DNA of 64,000 bases from Symsagittifera roscoffensis (taxonomy: Eukaryota > Xenacoelomorpha > Acoela > Convolutidae): assembly GCF_963678635.1 (NCBI RefSeq), contig NC_087063.1, positions 4,502,580 to 4,566,579 on the forward strand, read 5' to 3'. Positions 45,400 to 57,870 of this stretch are shown here, in pieces. The notes under the pieces are model-generated. The model had not been told where the DNA came from. It searched no databases and worked only from the letters and a program-made list of their open reading frames with translations. Each line of letters opens with the position of its first letter. The stretch's first letter is position 1. The position numbers were made by a program, and so were the translations under genes.

Positions 45400-45440
45400 G
45401 AAGTTAGTGTAAATGATTTAAATGTTCATAATTTGCATAG

Positions 45441-45877
45441 GAGAAGGCGCAGTTGCAGTTGCCTTATTTAAAGAAGACGACATCAATTGGGTGTCTCAGT
45501 TAATTCAACCGAGTTTACGAAAGCCGATGAAATTTTGGCAGAAAAGTCCTCTAGAAATACCAGTTAAAGCAGACAAAATCATGATAATCAACCCTGAAAT
45601 CTCGGAACAACTGTTCAATAGGTCCAATCAAAACCAAAACACCACTAATTCAAGAAGCACCACTGGTTTTGTAGCTGTTCAAGTGGCTTTAAACATGTGC
45701 AGGAGCGTTACAATAGCTGGATTTTGTTACGGTCTCAATTCTATGCCCAATTCGTCATTTATGTATTATTATGGAAACGAGAAAATGCCCAAGAGGTATC
45801 CAGGAGTGCATAGTAAGTCAAATGAACCCGAACTGAGACGAAAACTATTTTCTTCAGGCCGTTTGACAGTATTGTGA
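45441..45877 (+). CDS. GT29 sialyltransferase, exon 2 and stop
   Basis: The acceptor TTTGCATAG joins in phase 1 to exon 1 (split Gly codon). It carries sialylmotif S (RSTTGFVAVQVALNMCRSVT, C295 expected to bond with C147 of motif L), a motif III-like YYYG at about 317-320 and motif VS as H332-x4-E337. The stop is at 45875-45877. The total protein is about 353 residues, normal for the family. Secretory pathway enzyme; the acceptor specificity cannot be read from sequence, but ST3Gal is the closest fit of motif L. Confidence 0.88.
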
Positions 45878-45914
45878 AAAACTCTATAGCAAAAACTAGT
45901 CGCTAACAAAAAAA

Positions 45915-45920
45915 ATTAAA
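45915..45920 (+). terminator. Poly(A) signal ATTAAA
   Basis: 38 bases after the sialyltransferase stop; a common variant signal. Confidence 0.35.
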
Positions 45921-48900
45921 TCAATTTTGCTTTTATTATCAATTTCCTAGAAACCAAGTTAGAGATCTGTTGTATTAAATTATCTTAATTTACAAAACAA
46001 AATAATGTATTTGCTGAAAAAGAGATTTTTTCGGCTACAAATAAGGTCTCAAAACATTTTAGAATAGATCTAGTCAGTATCATCCAAGAAAACACATATG
46101 AGAAAAGAGACCCGAGGGAAACTGTGAAAAACTAAAAAATTTGGTTTACTCTGTTTTTTTTTTACTTTTCTCACAAAAAAAAACACGGCAGGAATGTGAG
46201 CAAAAATATAAGATTTTTTTACGAAACTTAACATGTTCAGAATGATTCGACTGCATTTTTTCTTGCAAAAAATTAACTGAAAAAATCAGCGCGTTTAGAC
46301 AAAAGCCGTCGAGTTTTTTCAAACTGAAGGTTTTTTTTTTTAATTTTATTACACATTTTTGCGTTTTTATCTCAAAAAGAGTGAAAAGCTCATAAATGTT
46401 AGAAACAAACATAAAAATTGCTGATTCATGTGTAACAAAAGAAAAATCGTTCATCGTTGAAATGAATAGTTTTAGTCAATTTAATTAACTCTTCGCTGAG
46501 TACGAAAAATAATTTATTAAGAACTATTTTTTTTCGACATTGAGAGATCTGGTTATTTTACAGACCTCCAAACTCTGCTTTTCAATTATTTTTTCTTTTG
46601 TTCAGGTTTTTCAACTATCACTGAATTTTGATTTGTTTTCAATTACGAACAAATTTTATTGTTATTTACTACAATTTGGGAGTCCGTTTTTTGACTGAAG
46701 GGCTTCAATTTGAAAATTTTGGCACCCTACAGGTGTTTTTTGAACTGTTTAAATATCACGCGACAAAGAGCACTACCCTTTTTCATAGCTCCTTCCTATT
46801 TTTATTCTTGTATCTTTGGAGTGTGGGGTTGAAATATCTCACGATTTAATTAACTAGCTTTTATTTTTTTGTTGCTGGTGTTTTTGCAACAGTAGTTAAA
46901 AACAATGAACTGTTTCACAAGAAATGTTAAATGTTTTCAAACAGAATAATTCAAATTTTGTTAAATTTTGCTTTTTCATTCAAAATGAAATATGAAATTT
47001 GCAAATTTTAAACAAGGATAGTCAGTTAGTGTGCAAGTAGCACAGAATGTTGCGATCATAATTTTTAAAAAAATACAACAAAGTTTTTTCAAATTATTGT
47101 CGTTCTTTTTCGGCGTTGTGTGTTAAAAGGAGCTGAACAAAAACTGGAGATTAAGTATGTTCGACAGCAATGCTAAAATGAGCAAATTGGAAATAATTTT
47201 TAAAGAAAAATTACTGGAAAAACAAAAAAAAGTCAATAAATTTTCGAAAAGTTTTTCAAGTTTTTCAATTTTTATAAAAACTCTTACGTTTAAATTAAGC
47301 TTTTGAGCAATAATACGTTTGCTCGCTTGCTTGGTTCGCTCGAAATAAGACGAAAAATCGAAAACTTCGAACCAGTTTTTCTCGATATTGGGAAAATTTG
47401 TTTGAAACTTTTTTAAAGTGCTTTAAATCAAGACTGTAAGGGCTTTAAAATGACATATCACTCAACCCAGTCCAGTCATTATTTATGGTGCTTGATTTTG
47501 TGTGGAAAATAAAAAGCAAAAAAAAACAAACCTACCCGAATACAAAGTTCCTCCCCGTTTTCAATGGTCGGAGCAACAAATATGTTATTCAATCAGGTGT
47601 TACAGAAATGAAGAGAATCCGTCAGTTTAGCTTGCTTGTAGTCAAGTTTTAGTTTAAAAAAAGGAAACTATTCAAACTAAGTTTTACTCCACACTGGCAT
47701 GGCATTTTGTTAATTTTTCTTTACATTGGTGTAGAATATTGTTTTCTCAATAAGTTTAAGGAATCCATTTTTTTTTACTGATGGCTTTCGCATGATACTA
47801 AATTTAGCAGCCTACAAGTTTACGTTGAACTACCAAGAATCGAGCAAGAAAAGAAACATCATACACCATAGTATCTTCCAAATTTTATTTGTGCTTCTTT
47901 ATGTTGTTAAAAGATTTATAGGTCCTATAGCTTGCGACTAGTTTAGTATTTTACTTCACAATTTTAAAATTCTACTTGAAAATGGGCAGAATGAAAAACA
48001 CTATGACTTTTTTCCAATTTTTCATTTAAATTTATAAATTTCAAACGCCACATTTTTATTGTTGTTAAAATACATAACAATTAGCACGCTGAACAGTTCA
48101 ATGAAATCAGAATTATTTGTTTCTTCAAAAGAACACAGAAAAATCCTAAATCAACCCACATTAGCTTGTCAAAGTTTTTTTTTAGAAAAAAAAACAAAAA
48201 TTTACAATAGAGTTCTGGTTTTGAATGGTACTAACAAAAGTTGAAAAAAGTTTGTAATTGCAAATCGAGGAAGTGGATCAGCTCAGAATGGAATAGCTGA
48301 GAATTTTTTACTGCAGTTTTTCCCACAAAAAGAAGCAAAAAACATTTAAAATTATTCTCACGAAATTGAGAAACAATTATCCTTACCTGAAAAAAACTGC
48401 AAATTTCAAGTAATTATAATTTTTGCCCAATCGTGTCTTACAGAGGGAAAACTTTTTCAATATTGAATGAAGGAATTCTGTCAACTTAGTTCGCTCTTCG
48501 CTGAAAGAGAGTGCAAGCGGAAAATTTTTCACGATAATTTTCTTATACAGATATCTGGCTAATCTATCGTCATCTTTTATTTTTGTAATTTTTTTTTCGA
48601 ATATTACAAAAAAATGGCGATTGTTTCTCACTCATTTACGAACATTTTTTGCTGAAGAAATAAGTGCTAGGAATCCTAATTTTGTCTTTTTTTTGAAAAA
48701 ATTGTTTTTTTTTGATAATATATAAAACAATGAACAACTTGTATTTGAGCTACCAAAATGCATCACCATACACCATAGCCCCGCTCAAATTTAAGTTTTG
48801 ACTTAAAAAGTTAAACTGACTCCAAAGCATGAGTGTTGGCTTATATGAACCTCACAGTTTAATATGAATTTGTTATTTGGTTTTAACAATAAAACTGTCA

Positions 48901-49716
48901 AATCCTTAAATTCAGCACTGTATGTAAAACTCGACATAATTAATAACCATTTCCTAAATGGGGTATGTAAGTGTCCCATCTTTCGTTACCAGCTCGTGCG
49001 TTATGGGCGTGGACAATTCATTGCTAGGCCGACACAGAAAACATTCCTTCCACATAGCTCACCAGTTATATTGCTATTTAAAAAAAATTGGAATTGGAGA
49101 GAATTGTAAGAAACTTGCTCTCAGGAATTAAGTGGAGGTTCGAAACATCCATGGCGCTGCGCCACGGTGTCGCTTTGTAGCAATTAATGCGTTGTATCAA
49201 AATAGTACTATATAATACCCCAGGGAACAAAAGGGAATGCAGATATTTCGGAACTACACACTACTTAGTTGGGCAGTTCTAAAACGCAAGAAGAACCTCA
49301 GATAATATTTCTAATCTACAATAATCAAAGGTGTCGAGCCCAAAAATTTCATACTTGACCGACACGTAGCTACAATTCCGTAGCTGAGAATTGAAGAAAA
49401 CTTTGATCACAATCAGCGTTAAGCTCGACAACAATTGTAAGCTTACGCAATTTGGTCTCGCGCGTTGCGTGAATCTCAACCTTCCCTCAAAATGAAAACA
49501 ACCCGCACCGGGTTATTTTCATTTTATTGAAGATCACTGGAAATCAGAGAAATTTCTTCAACTTATCATAAAACTTAAGTGGATTCCATGCACAAAATTT
49601 CAGTGAACTTCGACAAAAAAAACGTGTAGCGTAAACTTTGTTGGCACCCCGCACCGGAGTTCCATGGATAATAATCAATTATTTTGAATTTTCGTGGCCT
49701 GTCTCACTAAATTTCG
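45921..49716. other. Intergenic, no gene seen
   Basis: AT-rich. A short hairpin AACCCGCACCGGGTT lies at 49499-49513. Open frames are short and low-complexity. Confidence 0.6.
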
Positions 49717-50007
49717 ATAATAATCGATTATAATCGATTAAAATTGGATTATAATGAAACTATTTTTCTAATCAATAAAGTCCGAGTAAAATTACAAAAT
49801 AATCGATTATAATCCATCAAAATAGGATTATAATCCTTATGCTTTTTATGTCAATATAATCCATTATAATCGATTATAATCCAGATTATAATCCTAATAT
49901 TTTATATGCCAATATAATCCATTGAAATCGATTACAATCCAGATTACAATCCTAATATTTTATATGCCAATATAATCCATTAAAATCGATTATAATCGAT
50001 TATAATG
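49717..50007. repeat. AT-rich palindromic satellite
   Basis: Units begin at 49801, 49868, 49926 and 49984 (67, 58 and 58 bp) and are built from AATCGATTATAATCC and CCAATATAATCCATT. The core ATAATCGATTAT is its own reverse complement. Partial units extend left to about 49717. Confidence 0.8.
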
Positions 50008-50442
50008 GGTTTTTTCGAGAGATGGTTTGTGAAATTTACAACTTTTATCAAATTTATCTCATTTCCTGTTTAGTGCAGTTCCTACGTAAAACGTTTCGTA
50101 AAATGTTTCATTTCACGTTGAAATTTATATATATTTTTTAATATAATATATATTGTGGTTTGAACGGTGTTCCCTCCGTTTGCTTTAACCCTCCCCTCCC
50201 ACGTTCCACCCCCCTCTGTTTAGATTACCCCCCTCCCCAGTTAAGCTTAATTGCCATTCACTCCCGTACCCCCCCCCCCTATTCATTGGTAGAATTTGGG
50301 GAGTGGGTTAATGATTGACACCCCCCTCTCTTTAATTGCGGGGAGTTAAAATTACTTGAGGTGGTGACCTTAGACATGGAATTTAGTAAAGGACACGGCA
50401 TACTTTTTGCAAATTTCCTGCAAAACTTGAAAAAACACACTG

Positions 50443-50820
50443 TACCTCCGCGTCCAGACAGTTCGGCCAAAGACAATTCAGCCGATTTGAAGTTCAAACA
50501 ATTCAGCCAAAAGTATGCGGACAAGACAATTCGGTCAAAGACAATTCAGCCAATAATAGTGACCGCCGCAGTCGCGCCAACGTGTTGCGGGCTTGCCAAC
50601 AGAGGGTAGGACTCTATACGAAACTTAGAGCCGGTTATCGCCGCGACGCGGCGACCTTGAACCGAGAAATCACCCCACTTCTGATTTTTTTCTTTCGAAC
50701 TAGCGTTTTGTAAAACTGGCTGAATTGTCTCAGGCTGAATTGTCTGTATATTTGTGGCTGAATTGTCTGAGTTTCAAATTGGTTGAATTGTCTTTGACCG
50801 AATTGTCTGTGCGCCCTGTA
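50443..50820. mobile_element. Foldback element with subterminal short repeats
   Basis: Arms 50443-50554 and 50717-50820 are inverted copies, roughly 80 % alike. Each contains five copies of a 15-bp unit like AGACAATTCAGCCAA. The unique centre (about 50555-50716) is much more GC-rich than the surroundings and has a GCCGCGACGCGGC palindrome at 50639. No coding capacity. A target duplication could not be settled. Confidence 0.75.
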
Positions 50821-51360
50821 GCTGACATACAACTTCGAAAAAAGAAAATATATATTTACACCGTAAATTTTTTCTTTCATGTTTTCATGTGCATGTGCCT
50901 AGTGATTTCTAAACGGCAAGACTGGATGCAGAATGTTCTTGAACGGGGTGTCTCACAGCAATATTGAGAAATATTGATCCTGCCTGAATTGTTTGATGGT
51001 TTTTGGAACCACTGAGGCTTACAAATTGTCTGGAACTTTATTTGATTTTCCTTAGTCTAGATCATAAAAGAAGATAATAGTGATAACTGTTTATTTTCCT
51101 TTAGGCCAGGAGACGCAGAACCGCAATCACATTATGCATTTTGCACAAAAACTGGTGATTATCAAGGTCGGACGATTTCATTTGAATTCCAGGCCAGTAC
51201 AACAAACTTACCTAAATGATTAGCTTACACAAATACTTTGTTAGGTAAACAAGAATCTATTTTTTTCAGGGGTTTTTATTCAGGAAGGGGCAAAGTGTCT
51301 GCGGGGTGAAAAAGGCGTCGTAAAATATTACCAGAGGGGGATCCTTTAGTTGGCAAGGGG

Positions 51361-52548
51361 GTTAGGTTTCTAAAGGCGGGAGCAACTTTCCCCCCAAACC
51401 CAACCCTGCTATTTGGTAATGATGTTTTCCAAAATGCCATTAATGAGTTACATCAATTAAATTACAAATTACTCATAAAAATTGGTTTTAATTGACAAAA
51501 TTTTTTTTCGAGCATTTGGTTGTCAACAAATCAACAAATAAAAACAGCGCAATACATTACGAATGCTTCGATAATAATTTTGACTAGCAATTTTTTTGGC
51601 AAAATGATTCCAAAGAATGATAAAAAACATAGTTTTCCAAAAATTTGATTGCGGCTATTTTGACAAGATACAGTTTTTACAGTTTTCTGGGCGACTTCAA
51701 AAAATGAATATGGTCTATCTAAAAAAGGATCGACAATTTTTTTTTAAATCAGTGTGAGAAAATTTTAGATCCACTATTTCCTGATAGTTAGCAAAAAAAA
51801 CTGCCGGTGCCAAAAAAATTGTTTTAGATGTGAAGCTAAGAATGGTCACTCGCCTGCTGAAGTCAATAAACTAAAGGTTTCCGTCAGAAAAAAACCTCGT
51901 CAGTTAATTAGCAGTTTGATGATATTTGTTCGTTTTCTTTAAACTTTTGCCGCGGATCACGGGATATCCTTTTCCAGCATAACTACTACTTTTACCCTCG
52001 TTTCTTTATTGAAATGATTTTTCAAACTGAAACTGGAGGGCATAACAAAGCATCAACTCTGAAGTCAATCTTCTATGAAACTTAACAACTTGTAGCATAT
52101 TGAAGGCTAAATCATCTGCGAAAACGTTACGATAATATAGAACGCCTATGAAGAAAAAGTGAGCCTGTTGAAATATGTTTCAAACCAATTCTACCTATTG
52201 CGAACATAGCATGTTCGCACTGTTTTTCCGGTTGCTGTAACAAAATTTGCAATTGTTGAATGGAAATTTCTTTATGAATATGTACTACTTTAAAGAGAGA
52301 TGGCAATCATTTTTACAATACATTTTCTAAAGAAAAATCATACGTTCAACTTTTGCATGAGAGAGATTAGTGTTAGTTTTCTGCAAAGAAAGATCTGTAT
52401 GATCAAAGTTATCCCTGACGCTCAAGAATCATAGAGTGCATAGACACTTGCGACTCTGACAAATCTGTCCCAACAAAATAGATAGAATTTTCTGTCATTT
52501 GTGTCCAAACAAAGCTCCACAGCTCTAAAATTATGATTTTTAGAAAGA
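51361..52548 (+). repeat. Diverged tandem duplication, unit 1
   Basis: It aligns in order with 52549-53890. Shared blocks include TTCGAGCATTTGGTTG, CCGCGGATCAC, TCCAGCATAACTA, GGCATAACAAAGCA, ACATAGCATG and AAAGAAAAATCATACG, then GTGTCCAAACAA at the end. No coding frame. Confidence 0.75.
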
Positions 52549-53890
52549 CCTAGCTTCCTAAATGAAGGAGCGATTTCATCCCCCATTTCGACCCTGCTTG
52601 TTTGTAAAAGATTATTTATTACATTAACTGAACTACTCGTCAGAAGATATTTTAAATGCTAAAAAACTTGTTTTTCGAGCATTTGGTTGACAACTAGTTA
52701 GAGCATTTTGTTTTTCGAGCATTTGGTTGTCAACTAATCAAAAAGTAAAACCATGCATTTCATCACAAATATTTACGTATTAAAATTGACCTGCAATTTT
52801 TGTACTGAAATGTTTCCAAAGAGTGCCTAAGTTATTTTGATTTGACAAATCAGTTTGAGAAAAATCTTAGAACCGCTTTTTCCTAATATTTTGCAAAAAA
52901 AATTGCCTGTGCCTCAAAAATCAAACTCTTATAATTTTTTAGAAGTGAACTTAAAAACTGTCACTCACCAATTGAAATCATTGAAAAGTATTGTTATCCA
53001 TCAGAAAAAAATGTCATTTGTTAGTTGGGAGTTTTGGTGATAACTGCTTTTTATTTTTACACTTTCGCCGCGGATCACCGGATGTCATTTTCCAGCATAA
53101 CTATTACTTCGACCCTCATTTCTTTATCGAAATAATTTTTTAATTTTAAACTGGAAGGCATAACAAAGCAGCTACTCTGAAATCATTTATTGGCAATTAC
53201 AGTTTTTTGCCATTTCTTGAAACTTGAGGCATCATGAAGGCCCTGAATCAAGCGTTTCTGCGAAAAAAATTACGATAGCAAAGAGCGCCGAATGCCTATG
53301 AACATAAGGAAAAAAAATTATTTTATCCAATTCTGCGTATTGCTTACATAGCATGCTGGAACTGTTCTTCTGGCTGCTGAAACAAAACTTGCAACTGTTG
53401 AACAAAAATTTCTGTATGAATATGCCCTAGTTTAAAGAGAGACAAAAAAATTACGATACCGAAGAGCGCCAAATGCCTATGAACATAAAGAAAAATATGA
53501 TTTTAGCCAATTCTGCTTATTGCGCACATAGCATGGTGGAACTGTTCTTCTGGCTGCTGCAACAAAATTTCCAACTGTTGAATGAAAATTTTTGAATGAA
53601 TCTGCACTAGCTTCAAGAGATGTGGCAATCCTTTTTCAATACATTTTTCAAAGAAAAATCATACGCTCAACTTTTGCATGAGAGACATTAGTGTTATTTT
53701 TCTACAGAAAAATTGAAACTCAAGTTCTGTCCGATTAAATTAACCAAGACACTCAACAACCATAGAGTGCATAGACACTAGTGCCTTGGACGATTCTGTC
53801 TCAGACACGTTGGTTCAAAAAGCTGAATTTTCTGTCATCTGTGTCCAAACAATATTTCGCAGCTGCAACTTATGTTTTTTAGTAGCTGAG
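52549..53890 (+). repeat. Diverged tandem duplication, unit 2
   Basis: Collinear with 51361-52548 but longer, because an internal piece (53262-53442) is repeated again at 53443-53625, period 181 bp. Divergence is far higher than in the PHF12 duplication, so this is an older event. Confidence 0.75.
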
Positions 53891-54103
53891 ACCTTGCAGA
53901 AAAAAGTGATTACCCTAGTGAACTGACAAGTGTGTCACCTATTCAATGTCGTCAATTAGTGAATTAGTGACAAAAGTGTCAAGGAATGATTTGTCTTTGT
54001 GTTTTTCTGTCTTTCGGACGATTTTGTTTGTGGACACAATTGTCAGACACGCAAACGACACGCAAAGATATGTTATTTTGATGTTTGAATGCAACTTTGA
54101 CAG

Positions 54104-54347
54104 CTAATCAAATTGACTACTTCAAAAAAATTGCCTGAGCGAGAACAGTACAATCAATCAATGAAAATTGAAGCAGACCCACAATCATTGAAAAAATTCT
54201 TAAATCAACAGACAATTGCTAAGACTCCGGTGAGAAAGCTGATGCACTTTTCAATTCTGCTGGAAAAATGCACGAGATAATTAAGAGTCTCTCAATGTTG
54301 AATCAGCAAAAAATCTCGAAAAAACAACGGCCGGGTGAAGGTTGTTA
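54104..54347 (+). pseudogene. Possible gene fragment, frame-shifted
   Basis: Two overlapping + frames look protein-like. The first opens after TTTGACAG at 54104 and includes DPQSLKKFLNQQTIAK. The second continues from about 54220 with EKADALFNSAGKMHEIIKSL and stops at 54345-54347. A one-base shift near 54222 would join them. No family recognised; chance is possible. Confidence 0.2.
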
Positions 54348-54652
54348 GCCGCAATGATCCATTGCGCATATACTAAATGCGTGACTTCCAATCTAGGTGT
54401 CGGGATCAACTCTGGGCAGGGACTAAAATACCTGATTGTTGTTTCCGCTGCTGTTTCTCCCCAAAATCTTTTCTTAGAATGATAAATCATCTAAAATTCT
54501 TACAAAACTTTCCATCAAATTCCCTTGTCAAATAGAGTACAAAAGAATTGAGTGATGATTTTGCAATCGCCCCTTAAAACTTTGAATGCCAATTTATAGT
54601 TTGCAATTGTCACGCTAACACAATTTGCTGCGGCCGTTTTTGAGTTTATCTA

Positions 54653-54835
54653 TTGAGTTTACGAAAAAAATTGGCCAACACCTATTCCCAAGATTCCCTT
54701 GTCGAAACTTCTGAACAATTCTCTCAAGTCGCATTTGACATTTCACAACCTCTAGAAAAAGAAATCATTCTTAAGGAACAGTTCTTAGTTCTCTTCAAAG
54801 CGCTCAAATCACCTTCAATTTATGCAAGCTTATAG
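54653..54835 (+). other. Possible small exon, unknown
   Basis: The open frame ends TAG at 54833 and has a hydrophilic, non-repetitive composition (DSLVETSEQFSQVAFDISQP), better than the background. There is no recognised family and no clear acceptor, so it may be unrelated to the fragment at 54104. Confidence 0.18.
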
Positions 54836-57376
54836 CTTATAGTTCTTCCGACTTTCAAAATCCCGAGTAGGTGCAGTTTTGTGGCTGGAAATACGCAGCC
54901 GGAAATCATCTTCAGTCGAACGCAGAATCGACCTGAAGCGAGCAAAGTTAAATATTCTATAACAGTTTTGTTTGTCGGTTTCTTTCGGCATATTGAAAAC
55001 GCAGGTCCAATTTACGAAAAACTGTAATGCAAATGTGTTAATTATGGGCAGTTATATTATTTATATGCTTAAAGACCAGCATATTTGTTTTCTATACAAG
55101 ACCGTCACGAGAAGGCCTGGCACTGTGCCAAAAGCAATGTTTTGGGTTAACTACAAAAAATGGTCACCACCCAGAACAGTATGCTGTAAAAAGAGTTTAA
55201 GCACAAAACTACTATCAACACAGAAGTTAACACTATGCTGAATTTAACGATATTCTAATTAAATTTGAAAAGTATTATAAAAAAAATACTTCGATTGTTT
55301 TTCATTTCAAAAATTTACGACCTAAATTTCTAAAATTAAAGTATCCAATTCTCGTTTTTTGGCTTACTGGCACATATGTAGCACCAGAATCAAGAAATGC
55401 TTTTACAAATCTGAAACACAATTGAAACAGAAACAATGGATTTGACTTAGTTTTTAAATATATATTCCTCAAACTTAACCAGTTTGGCGTTAAATTCATA
55501 TCGGATCTATGTTGCTTTTTTCAGCTTGGTATTCTGGGACCAATTATTTGATTTTGGCAAAATGACCGCCTCCTTGTGGTGTTCATAAAAAGATCAGCAC
55601 GCATTCTGGTTGAGCTAACTGCGCATCATTCACACATATAGACTGGAATAGTGTGTTATATGATGTGATCGACCAATAAATCGTTCTACCATTCCATTGT
55701 GCTTGACAAAAATTGACAATTTTCAATTTTTTTGTCTGTGCCCGGCCTATATTATACTGCGGTCGAGATAGGTTTTGACTGTGCTCGAACTGTTTAGCTA
55801 GTGTTCAATCTAGTTTTTCTCTGTGCTCGACTAAAATTGCAACATATTTTCAGATTTTATTAACCAAAATCGGATAGCCTTCGACTGTATTGGACATACT
55901 TTTCAAAATTTTAAGCAAAATTGGGCTTGTTTCGATTCTTTTTATTTTTTCGAACATGGAAGAATTGACCAATCAATCACAAATAGTAGAGAATAAAAGT
56001 TATGACTATTAAAAAAGCTAAGCTTGAATTTTAAAAAATCCTCAACTATCTACAATATTTTTCTGAAATCTCAATGAAAAGCCAGATTAATTTCAATCTT
56101 TATTCAATACATTTCTAGGTTCAAATCTAATTGATTTGTAATTGCTCATTGCTCGTTGTTAGAAGAGAAAAATCAAACTTTTTTGTTGTTGCGACTGCAG
56201 TTTTTCTTGGGTTTCATTTATATCAAAAGTATGTTTCAAAAGTTTTATTTTATGATGTTGGGTAAATAGGTTACCTTGATCCTTTAATGGAACGGTTCAA
56301 AAGTTCGCTGATCAAATCTCCTTTTTCAATGCAAAGCAGTTTGAATTACTTAGACGAAATTAGTGAATTTGCGACCTAATACGCGTTATGCTCGAATTGT
56401 AATAAAATTAAACAAAAAATGATAAAAAACTATCTTTTTTGTTAGGAATTTAATCCAAAAAATTATTCTGCAATTTATTTTCCGAAATTGGCTAACGAAT
56501 TGCTTGCTGCATTTGGTTTATCAAAGATTACACAGAAACTACCGGGTCAATTGCTTAAAAGCCTGTATAAAAGTGAATCTTTTTGGTAGCCCAACAACGT
56601 GTAAAAGGGGTATATTCTTCTAGAAGTTTTTTTTCGATATAAAGTGCCAAGTTTTATTTAAATTATTATTTTTTATTCGTTTCGCACAATTTTTGTGATC
56701 ACGCCCATTATATTTATTGTTAAACTACATAAGAGGCAGATTCTTAAATAATTTTTTTGTAATTTTTTATCCAATAAATGCGGCCAAAATTATACGTTTT
56801 TTTGTGGGCGAGTTTACAAAAACAAATACACCAGATTTTTTTCTAAATAAATTTGGAGCAACTGTTTTTTTGATCATTTTTATCAAAACTCAAAACAGTT
56901 GAGAAAATGCGATTTGTTGTTCCAGTTTTTTTGTCCATATAATTTAAATCAGTTGTGTAATATTGGATCGTAATCTTATTGTCAACCGCAATTGCCTCTT
57001 TAGGCATACCGGCGAGACTCGCTTGCGCAAATGTTTTTTAGGTGCTTTTGATGGATTCATGATGTAACAATTTTGAGTATACGGCTTATAGGTTTTTGTG
57101 TATTTAGAACAAGAAAAGGAATGGCTTCATCAAAACTGAAACTGAAAACAATTTTTGTAATGATTTTTGTAACTGGACCTCCAAATCACCCGAAGCTATA
57201 GGGTGCAAGAGGGAATAGTAGTCTGGGAGTTTGAGAATTAAAAATTGGGTTTTCAGACTGAAAATATAACTGGCATAAATAGAAACGAAATTAGACAATG
57301 AGGAGTTACTTTTTTCCATCCGTTCTATTCATCGTAAATTTGCAAGACGGCAAAATCGCGGAAAGTAACAACTGCT
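54836..57376. other. Intergenic or upstream intron, no gene seen
   Basis: AT-rich with poly-T runs. The propeptide exons of the cysteine protease downstream were looked for here and not found. Confidence 0.55.
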
Positions 57377-57461
57377 CTCTCTACTCTCTCTCTCTCTCTC
57401 TCTCTCTCCCTGCTATCCCTTTTTTCTCTCTCTCTCCCCTCTCTCTCTCACTCTCTCTCTA

Positions 57462-57492
<31 letters not shown>

Positions 57493-57592
57493 CCTCTCTA
57501 TCTCCTCTCTCTCTAACTCTCTTTCTCTTTCCTCTCTATCTCTCTCCTCTCTCCTCTCTATCTCCTCTCTCTCTAACTCTCTTTCTCTTTCC
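57377..57592. repeat. (CT)n microsatellite
   Basis: An almost pure CT/CTCT tract with short interruptions and an internal duplicated segment (CTATCTCCTCTCTCTCTAAC at about 57496 and 57558). It leads straight into the assembly gap. Confidence 0.95.
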
Positions 57593-57792
57593 NNNNNNNN
57601 NNNNNNNNNNNNNNNNNNNNNNNNNNNNNNNNNNNNNNNNNNNNNNNNNNNNNNNNNNNNNNNNNNNNNNNNNNNNNNNNNNNNNNNNNNNNNNNNNNNN
57701 NNNNNNNNNNNNNNNNNNNNNNNNNNNNNNNNNNNNNNNNNNNNNNNNNNNNNNNNNNNNNNNNNNNNNNNNNNNNNNNNNNNNNNNNNNNN
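57593..57792. other. Assembly gap, 200 N
   Basis: Exactly 200 N, probably a placeholder length rather than a measured size. Confidence 0.99.
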
Positions 57793-57870
57793 AAGGGGCC
57801 TGCGGAAGCTGTTGGGCTTTTGCTACAACCGGATTGGTCGAAGGATTCTTATTTAGACGGAGCAACGAAG
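57793..57870 (+). CDS. Papain-family cysteine protease, active-site exon (5' end in gap)
   Basis: The exon starts at the gap edge with the last two bases of a codon, then GACGSCWAFATTGLVEG, the active-site Cys segment of C1A proteases. The donor is GAAG/GTAGGT, phase 1. The upstream signal peptide, propeptide and N-terminal catalytic part must lie in or before the gap and are not visible. Such enzymes are lysosomal or secreted. The TTGLVEGFLFRR stretch is cathepsin-like, without allowing a subfamily. Confidence 0.88.

Larger units (their letters stand above)
43582..45440 (+). other. Sialyltransferase intron packed with small transposons
   Basis: A 1859-bp intron, apparently GC-AG. It contains MITE-A copy 2 and three MITE-B copies, one nested, plus poly-C/poly-G runs. 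The non-repeat part (43935-44625) shows no exon. Confidence 0.7.

Noticed and set aside
57298-57516. Coding sequence running into the CT tract
   Set aside because: Most of the frame is Ser/Leu repeat translated from the microsatellite; the first 25 codons alone are not enough for a signal-peptide exon of the protease.
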